Assembly: GCA_028713555.1 (NCBI GenBank)
Contig: JAQTOA010000021.1
Coordinates: 1-39,117 of the forward strand
Length of the DNA: 39,117 bases
Direction: 5' to 3'
Origin: Sterolibacterium sp.
GTDB taxonomy: Bacteria > Pseudomonadota > Gammaproteobacteria > Burkholderiales > Rhodocyclaceae
This document shows, piece after piece, positions 27,932-37,459 of the stretch. The number at the start of each line of letters is the position of its first letter. The first letter of the stretch is position 1. The notes below the pieces were generated by a model that saw nothing but the letters and a program-made list of their open reading frames with translations, searched no databases and had not been told where the DNA came from. Made by a program: the position numbers and the translations under genes.

Positions 27932-29706
27932 TATTTGCCGCGCAGGAACAGTTTGTCGAGAGCGGCCATTGAAAGTTGGGTCCATGTCGGTCGTCCGTGG
28001 TTGCACTGGTCGGCTCGTTCGGTGGCTTCCATTTCACGCAGCAGTGCGTTCATCTCCGGCACCGTCAGGTTGCGATGGGCTCTGACCGCGCCGTGGCAAG
28101 CCATGGTGGCGAGCAGTTGATTGCGGCGCGCTTCGATGACCCGACTGGCGGGGAACTCTTTGAGGTCGGCCAGCAGCGCGCGCACCAGGTCGACAATCGG
28201 CGCATTTGCCAGTAACGCAGGGACGGCCCTCACCGTCAGTTGCTGCGGGCCGGCCGGGGCAAGTTCGAAGCCTAGCCGGACAAGTGCCTCGGCATGTTCC
28301 TCGGTTGTCGCCATTTCCGTGGCGCTGGCGGTGAAGATTGCCGGAATCAGCAGGGTTTGTACGGTCGGCGCTTCTTCCAGGGCAGTTTTCAGCCGCTCGT
28401 AGAGGATGCGTTCGTGGGCGGCGTGCATGTCGACCAGTACCAAGCCGGCGGTATTTTGCGCCAGAATATAGATGCCTTGCAATTGTGCCAGGGCATATCC
28501 CAAGGGTGTTGTGGCATCAGCCTCCCCGTCTGGCGCTTCGCGGGATAGGGCTTGCAGCGCAGGCGGCGCGCCACTGAAGGCGCTGCTGGCAAAGTCCAGG
28601 TAGGCGGTGGTGCTAGGTTCCGCCATGCCGAGGTTGGTTTGGCGCGGTGCTGTCCCGCGGGGTGATAAGTACGTCGTTGTTCGAGTTGTTTCGCTGTGCG
28701 CCTGTACCTGTGTCAGCGGCGACGCCAGCACACGTTGCAGTGCATGAAAAACGAACTGATGTACACCGCGCGATTCGCGAAAGCGCACTTCGGTCTTGGC
28801 TGGATGCACATTCACGTCCACGCCGTGAGGATCGAGTTCGAGAAATAGCACATAGGACGGGTGGCGGCTGCCATGCAGAATATCGTCATAGGCCTGGCGG
28901 GCGGCGTGTGTCAGCAGCTTGTCGCGCACAAAGCGGCCATTGACGAAAAAATATTGTTCGTCGCGTCCGGCGCGCGAATAGGCCGGCAGCGCGGCGAACC
29001 CGGTCAGGCGCAGATCGCCGGCGGCAACATCGAGCGTGCGTATCTTGGCGAAGAATTCTTCGCCAAGCAGTTCGCGCGTTCGCCGCGGCAGATCGGTCGC
29101 GGCAAGGCGCTGTTTGAGCTGGCCGTTATGCGTGAGAGTGAACGTTACCTCCGGTCGCGCCAGCGCCATGCGCCGCAACACCTCGTGGCAATGGGCGTAT
29201 TCGGTGGCTTCGGATTTGAGGAATTTGCGGCGGGCCGGCGTGTTGTAGTAAAGATCGGCCACCTCTATTGAGGTGCCTTTGCTCAGCGCCGCCGGCTCCA
29301 GCATCAGGTCATTGGCGATGCGCCAGGCGTGCCCGGTTTGCACCTCGCCGGCTGCTCGACTGGTTAGCGTAACCCGTGCCACCGAGGCTATTGAGGCCAG
29401 AGCCTCGCCGCGGAAGCCAAGGCTGCCGACATGCTCAAGGTCTTCGAGGCTGACGATCTTGCTGGTGGCATGACGCGCCAAGGCCAGCGGCAGATCGTCC
29501 CGGGTGATGCCGCTGCCGTCGTCGGCGATGCGGATCAGGCGCACCCCGCCTTCGCTGAGCTGCACGTCGATCTGACGCGCACCGGCATCTAGACTGTTCT
29601 CGACGAGTTCCTTGAGCACCGAGGCAGGTCGCTCGACCACCTCGCCTGCGGCGATCTGGCTGATCAACAGTTCGGGCAGGGGGCGAATCGGGGATGGCGC
29701 GGACAT
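27931..29706 (-). CDS. mutL: DNA mismatch repair protein MutL (endonuclease type)
   Basis: GHKL ATPase that couples MutS mismatch recognition to strand cutting. The ATG at 29706 gives 591 aa: [20 protein letters not shown], then [40 protein letters not shown] and the [14 protein letters not shown] block. The C-terminal domain near residues 420-435 has [13 protein letters not shown], matching the DQHA(X)2E(X)4E endonuclease motif with Met for Gln. [12 protein letters not shown] and CNHGRPTW further on match the ACR and CPHGRP motifs of nicking MutL proteins. This suggests a MutH-independent repair pathway. A GTG at 29760 is a less likely start. Confidence 0.96.
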   Translation of the reverse strand: MSAPSPIRPLPELLISQIAAGEVVERPASVLKELVENSLDAGARQIDVQLSEGGVRLIRIADDGSGITRDDLPLALARHATSKIVSLEDLEHVGSLGFRGEALASIASVARVTLTSRAAGEVQTGHAWRIANDLMLEPAALSKGTSIEVADLYYNTPARRKFLKSEATEYAHCHEVLRRMALARPEVTFTLTHNGQLKQRLAATDLPRRTRELLGEEFFAKIRTLDVAAGDLRLTGFAALPAYSRAGRDEQYFFVNGRFVRDKLLTHAARQAYDDILHGSRHPSYVLFLELDPHGVDVNVHPAKTEVRFRESRGVHQFVFHALQRVLASPLTQVQAHSETTRTTTYLSPRGTAPRQTNLGMAEPSTTAYLDFASSAFSGAPPALQALSREAPDGEADATTPLGYALAQLQGIYILAQNTAGLVLVDMHAAHERILYERLKTALEEAPTVQTLLIPAIFTASATEMATTEEHAEALVRLGFELAPAGPQQLTVRAVPALLANAPIVDLVRALLADLKEFPASRVIEARRNQLLATMACHGAVRAHRNLTVPEMNALLREMEATERADQCNHGRPTWTQLSMAALDKLFLRGK

Positions 29707-29732
29707 GCTAGGATTATAGCCTTGTACCCCAG

Positions 29733-29747
29733 CCCTTCGCGGAAGGG
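29733..29747. repeat. short REP-like palindrome
   Basis: CCCTTC (29733-29738) and GAAGGG (29742-29747) pair around GCG, between mutL and the DedA gene. It is closely similar to the palindrome at 37498-37512. Confidence 0.4.
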
Positions 29748-29810
29748 GCAGAAGCATCACACTGTAGCCAGATCGAGTAAGATACGCAGCCTTTTACCGA
29801 TACTCCGCCC

Positions 29811-30461
29811 ATGGAATCCTTGTCGCTTCTCACCCAGTTTATCGACCTTGTCCTGCACCTGGATCAACACCTGGCAGTACTAGTGCAGCAACATGGCTCC
29901 TTGATCTACGCGATACTTTTTGCCATCATTTTTTGTGAAACAGGACTGGTGGTGTTTCCTTTTCTACCTGGGGACTCGCTGCTGTTTGTTGCCGGTGCGC
30001 TGGCCGCCAGCGGCGGCATGGACATCGCGGCACTGCTGGCGGTGCTGTTCTGCGCGGCGGTGCTTGGCGACAACACCAATTACTGGATCGGTCATGCCAT
30101 CGGACCGCGGGCTTTTCGCTGGGAGCAGTCGCGCTTCTTCAACCAGGCGGCGTTGATCAAGACCCACGCTTTTTATGAGAAGCACGGCGGCGCGACGGTC
30201 ATTGTTGCCCGCTTCATTCCGTTGGCGCGCACTTTCGCACCGTTTGTTGCCGGCGTGGCGCGCATGACCTATGCGCGCTTCTTCGCTTACGATTTTGCCG
30301 GCGGTGCAATCTGGATCGGCTCGCTGACGCTGGCCGGTTATTGGTTCGGCAACTTACCGCTGGTCAAGAGCAATCTGTCGCTGGTGATTCTCGGCATTGT
30401 CGGATTCTCGCTGTTGCCGGCGGCGTACGGCTGGTTTCGCCACCGCCTGGCGAGAACTTAG
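29811..30461 (+). CDS. DedA-family membrane protein
   Basis: The 216-aa inner-membrane protein belongs to the DedA family, now thought to act as lipid scramblase or flippase (undecaprenyl phosphate or phosphatidylethanolamine) with roles in envelope homeostasis and pH tolerance. Signatures are the FCETGLVVFPFLPGDSLLFV re-entrant region, GDNTNYWIGHAIGPRAF and the amphipathic ARFIPLARTFAPFVAGVARM motif with its conserved Arg residues. Four or five hydrophobic segments are visible. Divergent from mutL, convergent with the UspA gene, 11 nt from its stop. Confidence 0.93.
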   Translation: MESLSLLTQFIDLVLHLDQHLAVLVQQHGSLIYAILFAIIFCETGLVVFPFLPGDSLLFVAGALAASGGMDIAALLAVLFCAAVLGDNTNYWIGHAIGPRAFRWEQSRFFNQAALIKTHAFYEKHGGATVIVARFIPLARTFAPFVAGVARMTYARFFAYDFAGGAIWIGSLTLAGYWFGNLPLVKSNLSLVILGIVGFSLLPAAYGWFRHRLART

Positions 30462-30472
30462 GGCCAGAGTCT

Positions 30473-30916
30473 TTAGCGGTAGACCAGCACCGGGATGTCC
30501 GAGTGGGTAAGCACTTTTTGCGTCTGCGAGCCAAGTAGCAAGCCTTTGACGCCACGATATCCGTTGGAGGCCATCAGAATCAGATCGCAGCCGCTCTTTT
30601 TCGCAGCATCAATAATCGCCTCGTAAGGTTCGTTGGAAACAGCGGATAACACCTGGCAGGGAACGCCCGCAGCTTCTGCTTCTGCCTGGGCCTTGCCCAG
30701 GACCTTCTTGATTTTATTGTTGGTGGCGTTTGCCACTAACTGCGGATCGATAGCGAGCAGCAACGACTCATCGCGAAGTAGCGAAGCAGCTCTATCCTCT
30801 GCGGCAAAAAAGAAAGTGAGCTGAACCTTGGCCTCCTTGGCAATGGACACCGCCCTCTTGACCGTCTTGTCGGACAGCGGGGATCCGTCGGTGGGAACCA
30901 GCATATGACGAAACAT
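30473..30916 (-). CDS. universal stress protein, UspA family
   Basis: The 147-aa single-domain protein begins MFRHMLVPTDGSPLSDKTVK and ends IPVLVYR, the standard Usp frame. It has an ATP-binding-type end, ASNGYRGVKGLLLGSQTQKV, corresponding to G-2X-G-9X-G(S/T) with Ala at the first glycine. A strong Shine-Dalgarno (AAGGAG, complement of 30924-30929) precedes the ATG. Usp proteins respond to starvation and oxidative stress; the ligand here is not known. Confidence 0.92.
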   Translation of the reverse strand: MFRHMLVPTDGSPLSDKTVKRAVSIAKEAKVQLTFFFAAEDRAASLLRDESLLLAIDPQLVANATNNKIKKVLGKAQAEAEAAGVPCQVLSAVSNEPYEAIIDAAKKSGCDLILMASNGYRGVKGLLLGSQTQKVLTHSDIPVLVYR

Positions 30917-31121
30917 GCGTTATCTCCTTAAAGCTAGAAACGTTATAGGCACCACCGTTTTTTATACCGGACAATGCAGGCGGATGCAATAGATATTTTA
31001 TTGCTGCAACCGAGGCGCCGCCTGACCCGTTTAAACAATGTCTCGCTCGGTCAGTAGAGAACACGTTCTAGCGCACTGTTGCCGGACCATGCGTTTTCAA
31101 CTGCCTGCTAGAATTGACCCC

Positions 31122-32132
31122 ATGCTCCCCTACTCGCTGCTCCGCCCTCTGCTGTTTGCCCTCGATGCGGAGTCCGCGCATTCACTAACCATCGACGCCC
31201 TACACCGGTTTAGTTGCCTGTTGCCGACCATTCCGGACGTGGCAGGCGCGGCAGTGCGCGTGATGGGTCTGGATTTCCCCAACCGCGTCGGGCTGGCTGC
31301 CGGCCTGGACAAGAACGGCGAGGCTATCGATGGCCTCGCCAAACTTGGTTTCGGCTTCCTCGAAATTGGCACGGTGACGCCGCGCCCACAGTCGGGCAAC
31401 CCGAAACCGCGCCTGTTTCGTCTGCCTGCCCGACAGGCCCTGATTAACCGCATGGGCTTCAACAACCGCGGCCTCGATGCGTTGCTGACCAACATCCGCG
31501 CCGCGAAATACCAAGGCATACTCGGCATCAACATCGGCAAGAACGCCTTTACGCCCATCGAAGGCGCCGCCGCCGACTACCTCGCCTGTCTCGACAAGGT
31601 ATATCCGCTGGCAAGCTATGTCGCGGTCAATGTCTCTTCACCCAATACTCTCAACCTGCGCCAGCTGCAAAACCAGACAGAACTCGATGCGCTGCTCGGT
31701 GCGCTCAAAGCCCGCCAGGGCGAACTGGCCGACAAGCACGGACGTTATGTGCCGCTGGCGTTGAAAATCGCTCCCGATCTCGATGACGGACAAATCGCAA
31801 GTATCGCCGCTACGCTGCGCCATCACCGCATCGACGCGGTAATCGCGACCAATACCACGCTTGGGCGCACCGGTGTTACCGGGCTGCCCCACGCAGCGGA
31901 AGTCGGCGGCTTGTCCGGTGCGCCGCTGTTCGAAAAATCCACGGCAGTGGTCGCCGCACTAGCCAAGCTGCTGGCCAACGAACTGCCGATCATCGCTGCC
32001 GGCGGCATCGTCGATGGTGCCAAGGCTAAAGCCAAAATTTCCGCCGGTGCGCAACTGGTGCAGCTTTACAGTGGGCTGATCTACCGCGGCCCAAGCCTGG
32101 TCGGTGAGTGCGTAGCTGCAACACGCGATTGA
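31122..32132 (+). CDS. pyrD: dihydroorotate dehydrogenase (quinone), class 2
   Basis: Fourth step of pyrimidine synthesis, membrane-associated and quinone-linked. The ATG at 31122 gives 336 aa, the length of E. coli PyrD, starting [20 protein letters not shown], which is the amphipathic membrane-binding helix of class 2 enzymes. FMN-site motifs are [34 protein letters not shown] and [17 protein letters not shown] with the catalytic Ser; near the C-terminus is [20 protein letters not shown], then [11 protein letters not shown]. Earlier in-frame starts at 31089 and 31038 are less likely. Confidence 0.96.
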   Translation: MLPYSLLRPLLFALDAESAHSLTIDALHRFSCLLPTIPDVAGAAVRVMGLDFPNRVGLAAGLDKNGEAIDGLAKLGFGFLEIGTVTPRPQSGNPKPRLFRLPARQALINRMGFNNRGLDALLTNIRAAKYQGILGINIGKNAFTPIEGAAADYLACLDKVYPLASYVAVNVSSPNTLNLRQLQNQTELDALLGALKARQGELADKHGRYVPLALKIAPDLDDGQIASIAATLRHHRIDAVIATNTTLGRTGVTGLPHAAEVGGLSGAPLFEKSTAVVAALAKLLANELPIIAAGGIVDGAKAKAKISAGAQLVQLYSGLIYRGPSLVGECVAATRD

Positions 32133-32144
32133 CGACATAAAACC

Positions 32145-32170
32145 GGCCGCGTAATTTTCATTACGCGACC
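32145..32170. terminator. bidirectional stem-loop between pyrD and the response regulator
   Basis: GGCCGCGTAAT (32145-32155) and ATTACGCGACC (32160-32170) pair around TTTC with one mismatch. It sits between two convergent stops (32132 and 32217). It has about ten base pairs but no T-run; a shared terminator is likely. Confidence 0.55.
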
Positions 32171-32216
32171 AGTAAGTGAATCTTTGGATTCTTCTGCTAT
32201 TGCGGTTGCTGATCGA

Positions 32217-32927
32217 TTACGCAGTATGGACGGTACGATTAAGCAATGCCTTGCCGCCAATCCAAGCCAGCGCGCCTAGTCCGGCAAACGGCGCCACAAC
32301 GATGAAGGCCAGGCCGATGAACGGTGCCGCTACTACTCCCGCTAGAGTTTTTGCAGCTTGGTTCTTCAACACGGCGTTGCCACCAAACCAAGCCAGCATC
32401 CCGACGCCGATAAACGGCATGGCAAGGATGTAGGCGAGGCCAATGAAGGGGGCGGACAAGAACAAGGCCACATCCTTCAGGTGCGAACCCCGCTTCGCTT
32501 CCTTCTCCACCGGAGTTTCAGTTGTCTTGGGTTCCTCAACCGCAGGGACGGCCATCTCCTTAGCGTGCATGGCCTTGTCCGCACTTTGCTCAATCATGTC
32601 GGGCGACAGAGGTTTGTGCATGAATTCGCATACCCCCGCCGCTTCGGCACGTGCCTGATTGTCGCCTGATCCGTAGCCGGTAATAATGACCACAGGCATC
32701 CAGGGATTCTGGGCCTTGATATATTCCGCGACCTCAATCCCACTCATCCCCGGCATCTTGATGTCGGTAAACACGGCGGCGTAATCTTCCCTGCCGAGCT
32801 TGGCAATGGCCTCTTCGCCACTGCCGGCGGTGATGACTGCATACCCCTTATTGGAAAGGACTCGGTCGAAACTCTTGCCGACCACTGGGTCGTCATCGAC
32901 GACTAGAATTTTGCGTTGGGTTCTCAT
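32217..32927 (-). CDS. response regulator with duplicated hydrophobic tail
   Basis: The 236-aa protein has a complete receiver domain at residues 1-125: acidic pocket VVDDDP, phospho-acceptor Asp near residue 55 in FTDIKMPGMSG, Thr83 in IITGYG and Lys105 in HKPLS. A charged linker (EEPKTTETPVEKEAKRGSHL) leads to two similar hydrophobic blocks. These run at about 158-188 (APFIGLAYILAMPFIGVG then MLAWFGGNAVL) and 200-230 (APFIGLAFIVVAPFAGLG then ALAWIGGKALL). No DNA-binding or enzymatic output domain is present, so it may be a membrane-anchored phosphorylation switch. AAGGAG precedes the ATG. No sensor kinase is adjacent. Confidence 0.88.
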   Translation of the reverse strand: MRTQRKILVVDDDPVVGKSFDRVLSNKGYAVITAGSGEEAIAKLGREDYAAVFTDIKMPGMSGIEVAEYIKAQNPWMPVVIITGYGSGDNQARAEAAGVCEFMHKPLSPDMIEQSADKAMHAKEMAVPAVEEPKTTETPVEKEAKRGSHLKDVALFLSAPFIGLAYILAMPFIGVGMLAWFGGNAVLKNQAAKTLAGVVAAPFIGLAFIVVAPFAGLGALAWIGGKALLNRTVHTA

Positions 32928-33295
32928 GGCTAACTCCTTGTCAAGTTAAACGGCTTCCTGACCCACACTCAGCACAAGCCATGCCAGCGCGACAAATACA
33001 TCCGGACGATATTTAGTTCTTAAGTTATTTCAATGGATTGAAGCGTTGTTGGGAAATGATCTGAGGGGATCAGGCCGTGTGCCTGGCGATACCCGAAGTA
33101 CAAATTATTTATGCGGGCCAACCGGTGTTCGTGGCCATTTCTAATAACATTCAATTACATACAAACCATGGTAAGAATTAGTTTTTTGTACAGCCGCTCG
33201 CCAAAAAATGGCCTTGCCATTCCTATGGTTGTCTCAACTTGTGCTGCAAAGGATAATCGACGCTTGACTTAACGCCTGTGCCCTATCGGACTTCC
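32928..33295. other. divergent intergenic region without a gene
   Basis: About 370 bp between the response regulator and rnfB, both transcribed outwards. It is AT-richer than its flanks and should carry promoters for both genes. I see no convincing -35/-10 pair, RNA gene or repeat. Confidence 0.5.
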
Positions 33296-34147
33296 ATGGC
33301 CAGTTATCTTCTCATCCTGCTTGGTGTGATGCTAGTTGTTGCATTCGGCGTTGTTCCTAAAATCATGGCGTCGGCTGGCGCCCCAGCCAGAACCAGATCC
33401 AAGGGCGAGCAACTGGCGATCGAGATCGACGCCCTCCTGCCGCAGACGCAGTGCCGCAGGTGCGGTTTTTCCGGTTGCAAGCCTTATGCCTATGCCATAG
33501 CCGAAGGCTGGGCCGACATCAACCAGTGCCCGCCGGGCGGCGCGCAAGGCATCAGGAAGCTCGCCGCTCTGCTTGGCCGCGAATTCAAGCCGCTCAATCC
33601 CGAGCACGGCGTGGAGAAACCAAAAGCGGTTGCCTTCATTGACGAAAATACCTGCATCGGTTGCACCTTGTGCATCCAGGCCTGCCCGGTGGACGCCATC
33701 ATTGGCGCGGCCAAGCAGATGCATACGGTCGTCGCAGCGTGGTGCACCGGTTGCGAATTATGTGTTTCGCCCTGCCCGACGGATTGCATCAGCATGCTAG
33801 CGCTGGAGAACCCCAAGATCAGTTGGAAGTCGAAATACCCCCTGTTCGAGATACTCGGCGTGCACCAACCCAATAAGAAGTCTGCTGACCTGGCCCGCGC
33901 GCGTTATGAATTCCACTTGTTCCGTGAAGAGCGCGAGAGACGGGAGAAAACCGCCAAACTCACGGCCAAAGCCGCGGCCATGTCTGGCGGAGAAGATCCC
34001 AAGCAAGCGCTGATTGCTGCCGCCATCGTCCGCGCGCAACAACAGAAGGAACGGGTCAAACCGGAAAATACCCAGCAGTTGACCCCCGACCAACTTACCC
34101 GGATTGCCGAAATCGAGGCACGCCGGTCTGGACTCAACAAACTTTGA
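33296..34147 (+). CDS. rnfB: RnfB-type ferredoxin-like electron-transport protein
   Basis: The 283-aa protein begins with a transmembrane helix ([20 protein letters not shown]). It has the RnfB four-Cys cluster region [18 protein letters not shown]...QCPPGG, then two ferredoxin [4Fe-4S] motifs ([24 protein letters not shown]). A Lys/Glu-rich C-terminal helix is present. RnfB carries electrons from NADH or ferredoxin in the Rnf complex. No other rnf gene is here; this stand-alone copy next to nth is common in Betaproteobacteria, where it may reduce an unknown partner. A GTG at 33278 is an alternative start. Confidence 0.92.
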   Translation: MASYLLILLGVMLVVAFGVVPKIMASAGAPARTRSKGEQLAIEIDALLPQTQCRRCGFSGCKPYAYAIAEGWADINQCPPGGAQGIRKLAALLGREFKPLNPEHGVEKPKAVAFIDENTCIGCTLCIQACPVDAIIGAAKQMHTVVAAWCTGCELCVSPCPTDCISMLALENPKISWKSKYPLFEILGVHQPNKKSADLARARYEFHLFREERERREKTAKLTAKAAAMSGGEDPKQALIAAAIVRAQQQKERVKPENTQQLTPDQLTRIAEIEARRSGLNKL

Positions 34148-34175
34148 AAAAACACTTGAACTACCGACGACCGCA

Positions 34176-34814
34176 ATGACGCCGAAAAAAATTCACGCCT
34201 TGTTCGAGCGCTTTGCCGCTGCCGAGCCTAATCCGCGCACCGAGCTTGAATATGCTACGCCATTTCAATTGCTGGTAGCGGTGATTCTGTCAGCCCAGGC
34301 CACCGACAAGAGCGTCAATCTGGCGACCCGAGCGTTATTCCGTGACGCGCCGACAGCCGAGAAAATTGTCGCGCTGGGCGAGCGGGGACTTACTGAATAT
34401 ATCCAGAGCATAGGTCTTTACCCGACCAAGGCCAGGCATCTCGTCGCCATGTCGAAACTGCTGCTGGAGCAGTACGGAGGCGAGGTGCCGCAGCGACGCG
34501 ACGCGCTTGAAGCGTTGCCTGGCGTCGGCCGCAAGACGGCGAACGTGATTCTGAATACCATTTTCCACGAGCCTGTCATCGCCGTCGACACGCATATTTT
34601 TCGTCTTGCCAATCGCACGGGTCTGGCGCCAGGCAGGGATGTCAGGGAAGTCGAGGAAAAACTGATAAAATTCGTGCCTACCGCCTACCGGCAACATGCT
34701 CACCACTGGCTGATCCTGCATGGACGCTACGTATGCAAGGCGCGCAAGCCCGCTTGTCAGCGTTGCATTATCCGCGACCTGTGCGAATTTCCCGACAAAA
34801 CACCGCCATCCTGA
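34176..34814 (+). CDS. nth: endonuclease III (DNA glycosylase/AP lyase)
   Basis: Base-excision repair of oxidised pyrimidines. The ATG at 34176 gives 212 aa, as in E. coli (211). It has SAQATDKSVNLATRALF, the helix-hairpin-helix LPGVGRKTANVILNTIFHEP with the catalytic Lys, and the VDTHIFRLANRTGLAPG segment with the catalytic Asp. The C-terminal [4Fe-4S] cluster CKARKPACQRCIIRDLC is intact. It starts 28 nt after rnfB, recalling the rnf-nth linkage of E. coli. Confidence 0.97.
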   Translation: MTPKKIHALFERFAAAEPNPRTELEYATPFQLLVAVILSAQATDKSVNLATRALFRDAPTAEKIVALGERGLTEYIQSIGLYPTKARHLVAMSKLLLEQYGGEVPQRRDALEALPGVGRKTANVILNTIFHEPVIAVDTHIFRLANRTGLAPGRDVREVEEKLIKFVPTAYRQHAHHWLILHGRYVCKARKPACQRCIIRDLCEFPDKTPPS

Positions 34815-34847
34815 TTGCCTCCACCTATTTTCCGCTAAGCGGCGCCC

Positions 34848-35276
34848 ATGTTTAATCCGTCACGCGACCAGGCCCGCCGTTTTTTCATCGATGCCTGGCA
34901 AAAACAACGTCAAAGCTTGCTGCTGACACCGATGGAGCACATGGCGGCCGAAATCGTATCAATCCATCCCGAATATCATGCGCTGCTCGACGGCGGTGAA
35001 TCGGCGCTGGCAAGCGAGTGGCAACCAGAACAAGGGGTAGCCAACCCGTTCCTGCATCTGTCGTTGCATCTGGCGGTTGAGGAACAACTCTCGATCGATC
35101 AGCCCCCAGGCCTGCGCGCCATCTTCGACACCCTATTGGTACGCCATGGCGAGCGCCACCCGGCCCTGCACGATGTGCTCGAATGCCTCGGCGAAACGAT
35201 CTGGCGCGCTCAGCGCGACCATGCCCCGCTGGACGGCGTGGCCTATCTTGATTGCCTGCGCCGCTCGCGGAAATAG
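34848..35276 (+). CDS. DUF1841 family protein
   Basis: The 142-aa product starts MFNPSRDQARRFFIDAWQKQ and carries LTPMEHMAAEIVSIHPEYHA and NPFLHLSLHLAVEEQLSIDQ, the conserved His-rich core of DUF1841, which is found in Beta- and Gammaproteobacteria. Several His and Glu residues could bind a metal. Function unknown. It follows nth by 33 nt and precedes the MoxR gene; the order nth-DUF1841 looks conserved in relatives. Confidence 0.92.
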   Translation: MFNPSRDQARRFFIDAWQKQRQSLLLTPMEHMAAEIVSIHPEYHALLDGGESALASEWQPEQGVANPFLHLSLHLAVEEQLSIDQPPGLRAIFDTLLVRHGERHPALHDVLECLGETIWRAQRDHAPLDGVAYLDCLRRSRK

Positions 35277-35364
35277 GCGCTTGCCGGTCAGCCACCCAGC
35301 CTAATGTTTCTTAACCACGGTACAATTGCTTTAAATGTCATGCTTTTTACTTGAGGATTAACCC

Positions 35365-36216
35365 ATGCGTTTCGAAGGCAGCAACACCTATGTCGCCACC
35401 CCCGACCTGATGTTGGCGGTCAACGCCGCCATCACCCTGCAACGACCTTTGCTGATCAAAGGCGAACCCGGCACCGGCAAGACCATGTTGGCCGAAGAGG
35501 TCGCGAATGCCCTTGGCGCGCCGCTGTTGCAATGGCACATCAAGTCCACTACCAAGGCGCAGCAGGGACTTTACGAGTACGATGCTGTCTCGCGCCTGCG
35601 CGATTCGCAACTCGGCGGGAAGGATGGAGAGCGGGTACGCGACATCGCCAACTACATTGTCAAAGGCGTGCTGTGGCAGGCGCTTGAAGCCGATAAGCCG
35701 ACGGTGATTCTGATCGACGAGATTGACAAGGCCGACATTGAGTTTCCCAACGACCTGCTGCGCGAACTGGATCGCATGGAGTTTTATGTGTATGAGACGC
35801 AGCAACTGGTCAAGGCCAAGCATCGGCCGATCGTCTTTATTACTTCGAACAACGAGAAGGAACTGCCTGATGCTTTCCTGCGCCGTTGCTTCTTCCATTA
35901 CATCAAGTTTCCCGACAGCGAGACCATGCAGAAAATCGTGGATGTCCACTTTCCTGGACTAAAGAAAGCTTTGCTGAAGGAGGCGCTGGAAGTGTTTTTC
36001 GAATTGCGCGAAGTGCCTGGCCTGAAGAAGAAGCCATCTACCTCGGAACTGCTCGACTGGCTCAAGCTATTGCTGGCCGAGGAAATCCCTCCCGAAGCGC
36101 TGCGCTCGAAAGACAGGAAGGTCGCAGTGCCCCCGCTGCATGGCGCGCTGCTCAAGAACGAACAGGATGTGCATCTGTTCGAGCGGCTGGTGTTTATGGC
36201 GAAACACAACCGCTAA
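35365..36216 (+). CDS. MoxR-type AAA+ ATPase
   Basis: The 283-aa AAA+ protein has Walker A GEPGTGKT near residues 33-40, Walker B TVILIDEIDKAD and the sensor-1/arginine-finger region FITSNNEKELPDAFLRRCFF. This is the compact MoxR-family domain plus a short lid. MoxR ATPases work as chaperones with a VWA-domain partner, often in metal-cofactor insertion into enzymes. The partner is the next gene, 70 nt downstream. The client protein is not evident from this window. Confidence 0.93.
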   Translation: MRFEGSNTYVATPDLMLAVNAAITLQRPLLIKGEPGTGKTMLAEEVANALGAPLLQWHIKSTTKAQQGLYEYDAVSRLRDSQLGGKDGERVRDIANYIVKGVLWQALEADKPTVILIDEIDKADIEFPNDLLRELDRMEFYVYETQQLVKAKHRPIVFITSNNEKELPDAFLRRCFFHYIKFPDSETMQKIVDVHFPGLKKALLKEALEVFFELREVPGLKKKPSTSELLDWLKLLLAEEIPPEALRSKDRKVAVPPLHGALLKNEQDVHLFERLVFMAKHNR

Positions 36217-36286
36217 CGAGGCAAGTTGGCTGTAATCGCGCTGTCATTTTCCTGCTCCCTGAGTCTTCCAAAAATTACCCACGCCG

Positions 36287-37459
36287 ATGTTGATCGACTT
36301 CTTCCTTCACCTCAAGGCCGCCAAGTTGCCGGTATCGACCCGAGAATTCCTGATGCTGCTGGAAGCCTTGCGTGAGCGTTTGGCCGGACACAGCCTAGAC
36401 GATTTCTACTTTCTTTCGCGCGCCTGCCTGGTCAAGGACGAGTCGAACTACGACAAGTTCGACCGTGCTTTTGGTGCCTACTTCAATGGTGTGACTGAAA
36501 TTCCCGGCCTGGAAGCGGAAATTCCCGAGGAGTGGTTGCGCCAACTGATGAAGAAGCATCTGACGCCCGAAGAAAAGGCCAAGCTGGAGAAGCTCGGCTG
36601 GGACAAGCTGATGGAGCAGTTCAAGGAACGCCTCAAGGAACAGAAGGGACGCCACCAAGGCGGCAGCAAGTGGATCGGCACGGGCGGGAGCTCTCCCTTT
36701 GGCCACGGCGGCTACCACCCGGAAGGGATACGCATAGGTGGCGACTCTGCCGGAAATCGCACAGCGGTCAAGGTCTGGGAGAACCGCGAATACCGCAATC
36801 TCGACGATTCGGTGGAACTCGGCACCCGCAACATCAAGGTTGCCTTGCGTCGCCTGCGGCGCTTCGCGCGCGAGGGCGCGGCGGAGGAACTCGATCTCGA
36901 CGGCACCATCCACGACACGGCGCAGAACGCCGGTTGGCTCGACATCAAGATGCGGCCCGAGCGCCACAACAAGGTCAAGGTGCTGCTCTTCCTCGACATC
37001 GGCGGTTCGATGGACGACCACATCAAGCTGTGCGAGGAAATGTTTTCGGCGGCCAAGAGCGAGTTCAAGCATCTCGAATATTTTTATTTCCATAACTGCA
37101 TCTACGATTATGTCTGGCGCGACAATCGTCGGCGTCACGCGGAACGCTTCCCGCTCCACGATGTGATGCACAAGTATGGTGACGACTACAAGCTGATCCT
37201 GGTTGGCGACGCGACCATGAGTCCCTACGAGGTTCTCCATCCTGGCGGCAGTGTCGAGTACATGAACGAGGAAGCCGGTGCGGCATGGCTGCAGCGGCTA
37301 CTGGATAAATATCCTCGTGCCGTCTGGCTCAATCCCGAGCCGGAGCGGCTCTGGGATTATCGGCAATCGATCCAGATCATCAACAATATTTTTGGTGGTC
37401 GCATGTTTCCGCTGACGCTGGAAGGTCTGGAGCGGGCCATGCGCCAGTTGAACAAATAG
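36287..37459 (+). CDS. VWA-domain protein, CoxE-like MoxR partner
   Basis: The 390-aa protein has an N-terminal helical region (MLIDFFLHLKAAKLPVSTRE), a middle with a Gly-rich segment (GTGGSSPFGHGGYHPEGIRI), and a C-terminal von Willebrand A domain. Its metal-binding site reads LFLDIGGSMDDHIKLCEEMF: a Gly stands at the first Ser of the usual DxSxS motif, a substitution I associate with this branch of the CoxE family. ILVGDATMSPYEVL and LNPEPERLWDY follow. Together with the MoxR ATPase it should form a chaperone pair acting on an unidentified target, possibly cofactor maturation. Confidence 0.9.
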   Translation: MLIDFFLHLKAAKLPVSTREFLMLLEALRERLAGHSLDDFYFLSRACLVKDESNYDKFDRAFGAYFNGVTEIPGLEAEIPEEWLRQLMKKHLTPEEKAKLEKLGWDKLMEQFKERLKEQKGRHQGGSKWIGTGGSSPFGHGGYHPEGIRIGGDSAGNRTAVKVWENREYRNLDDSVELGTRNIKVALRRLRRFAREGAAEELDLDGTIHDTAQNAGWLDIKMRPERHNKVKVLLFLDIGGSMDDHIKLCEEMFSAAKSEFKHLEYFYFHNCIYDYVWRDNRRRHAERFPLHDVMHKYGDDYKLILVGDATMSPYEVLHPGGSVEYMNEEAGAAWLQRLLDKYPRAVWLNPEPERLWDYRQSIQIINNIFGGRMFPLTLEGLERAMRQLNK

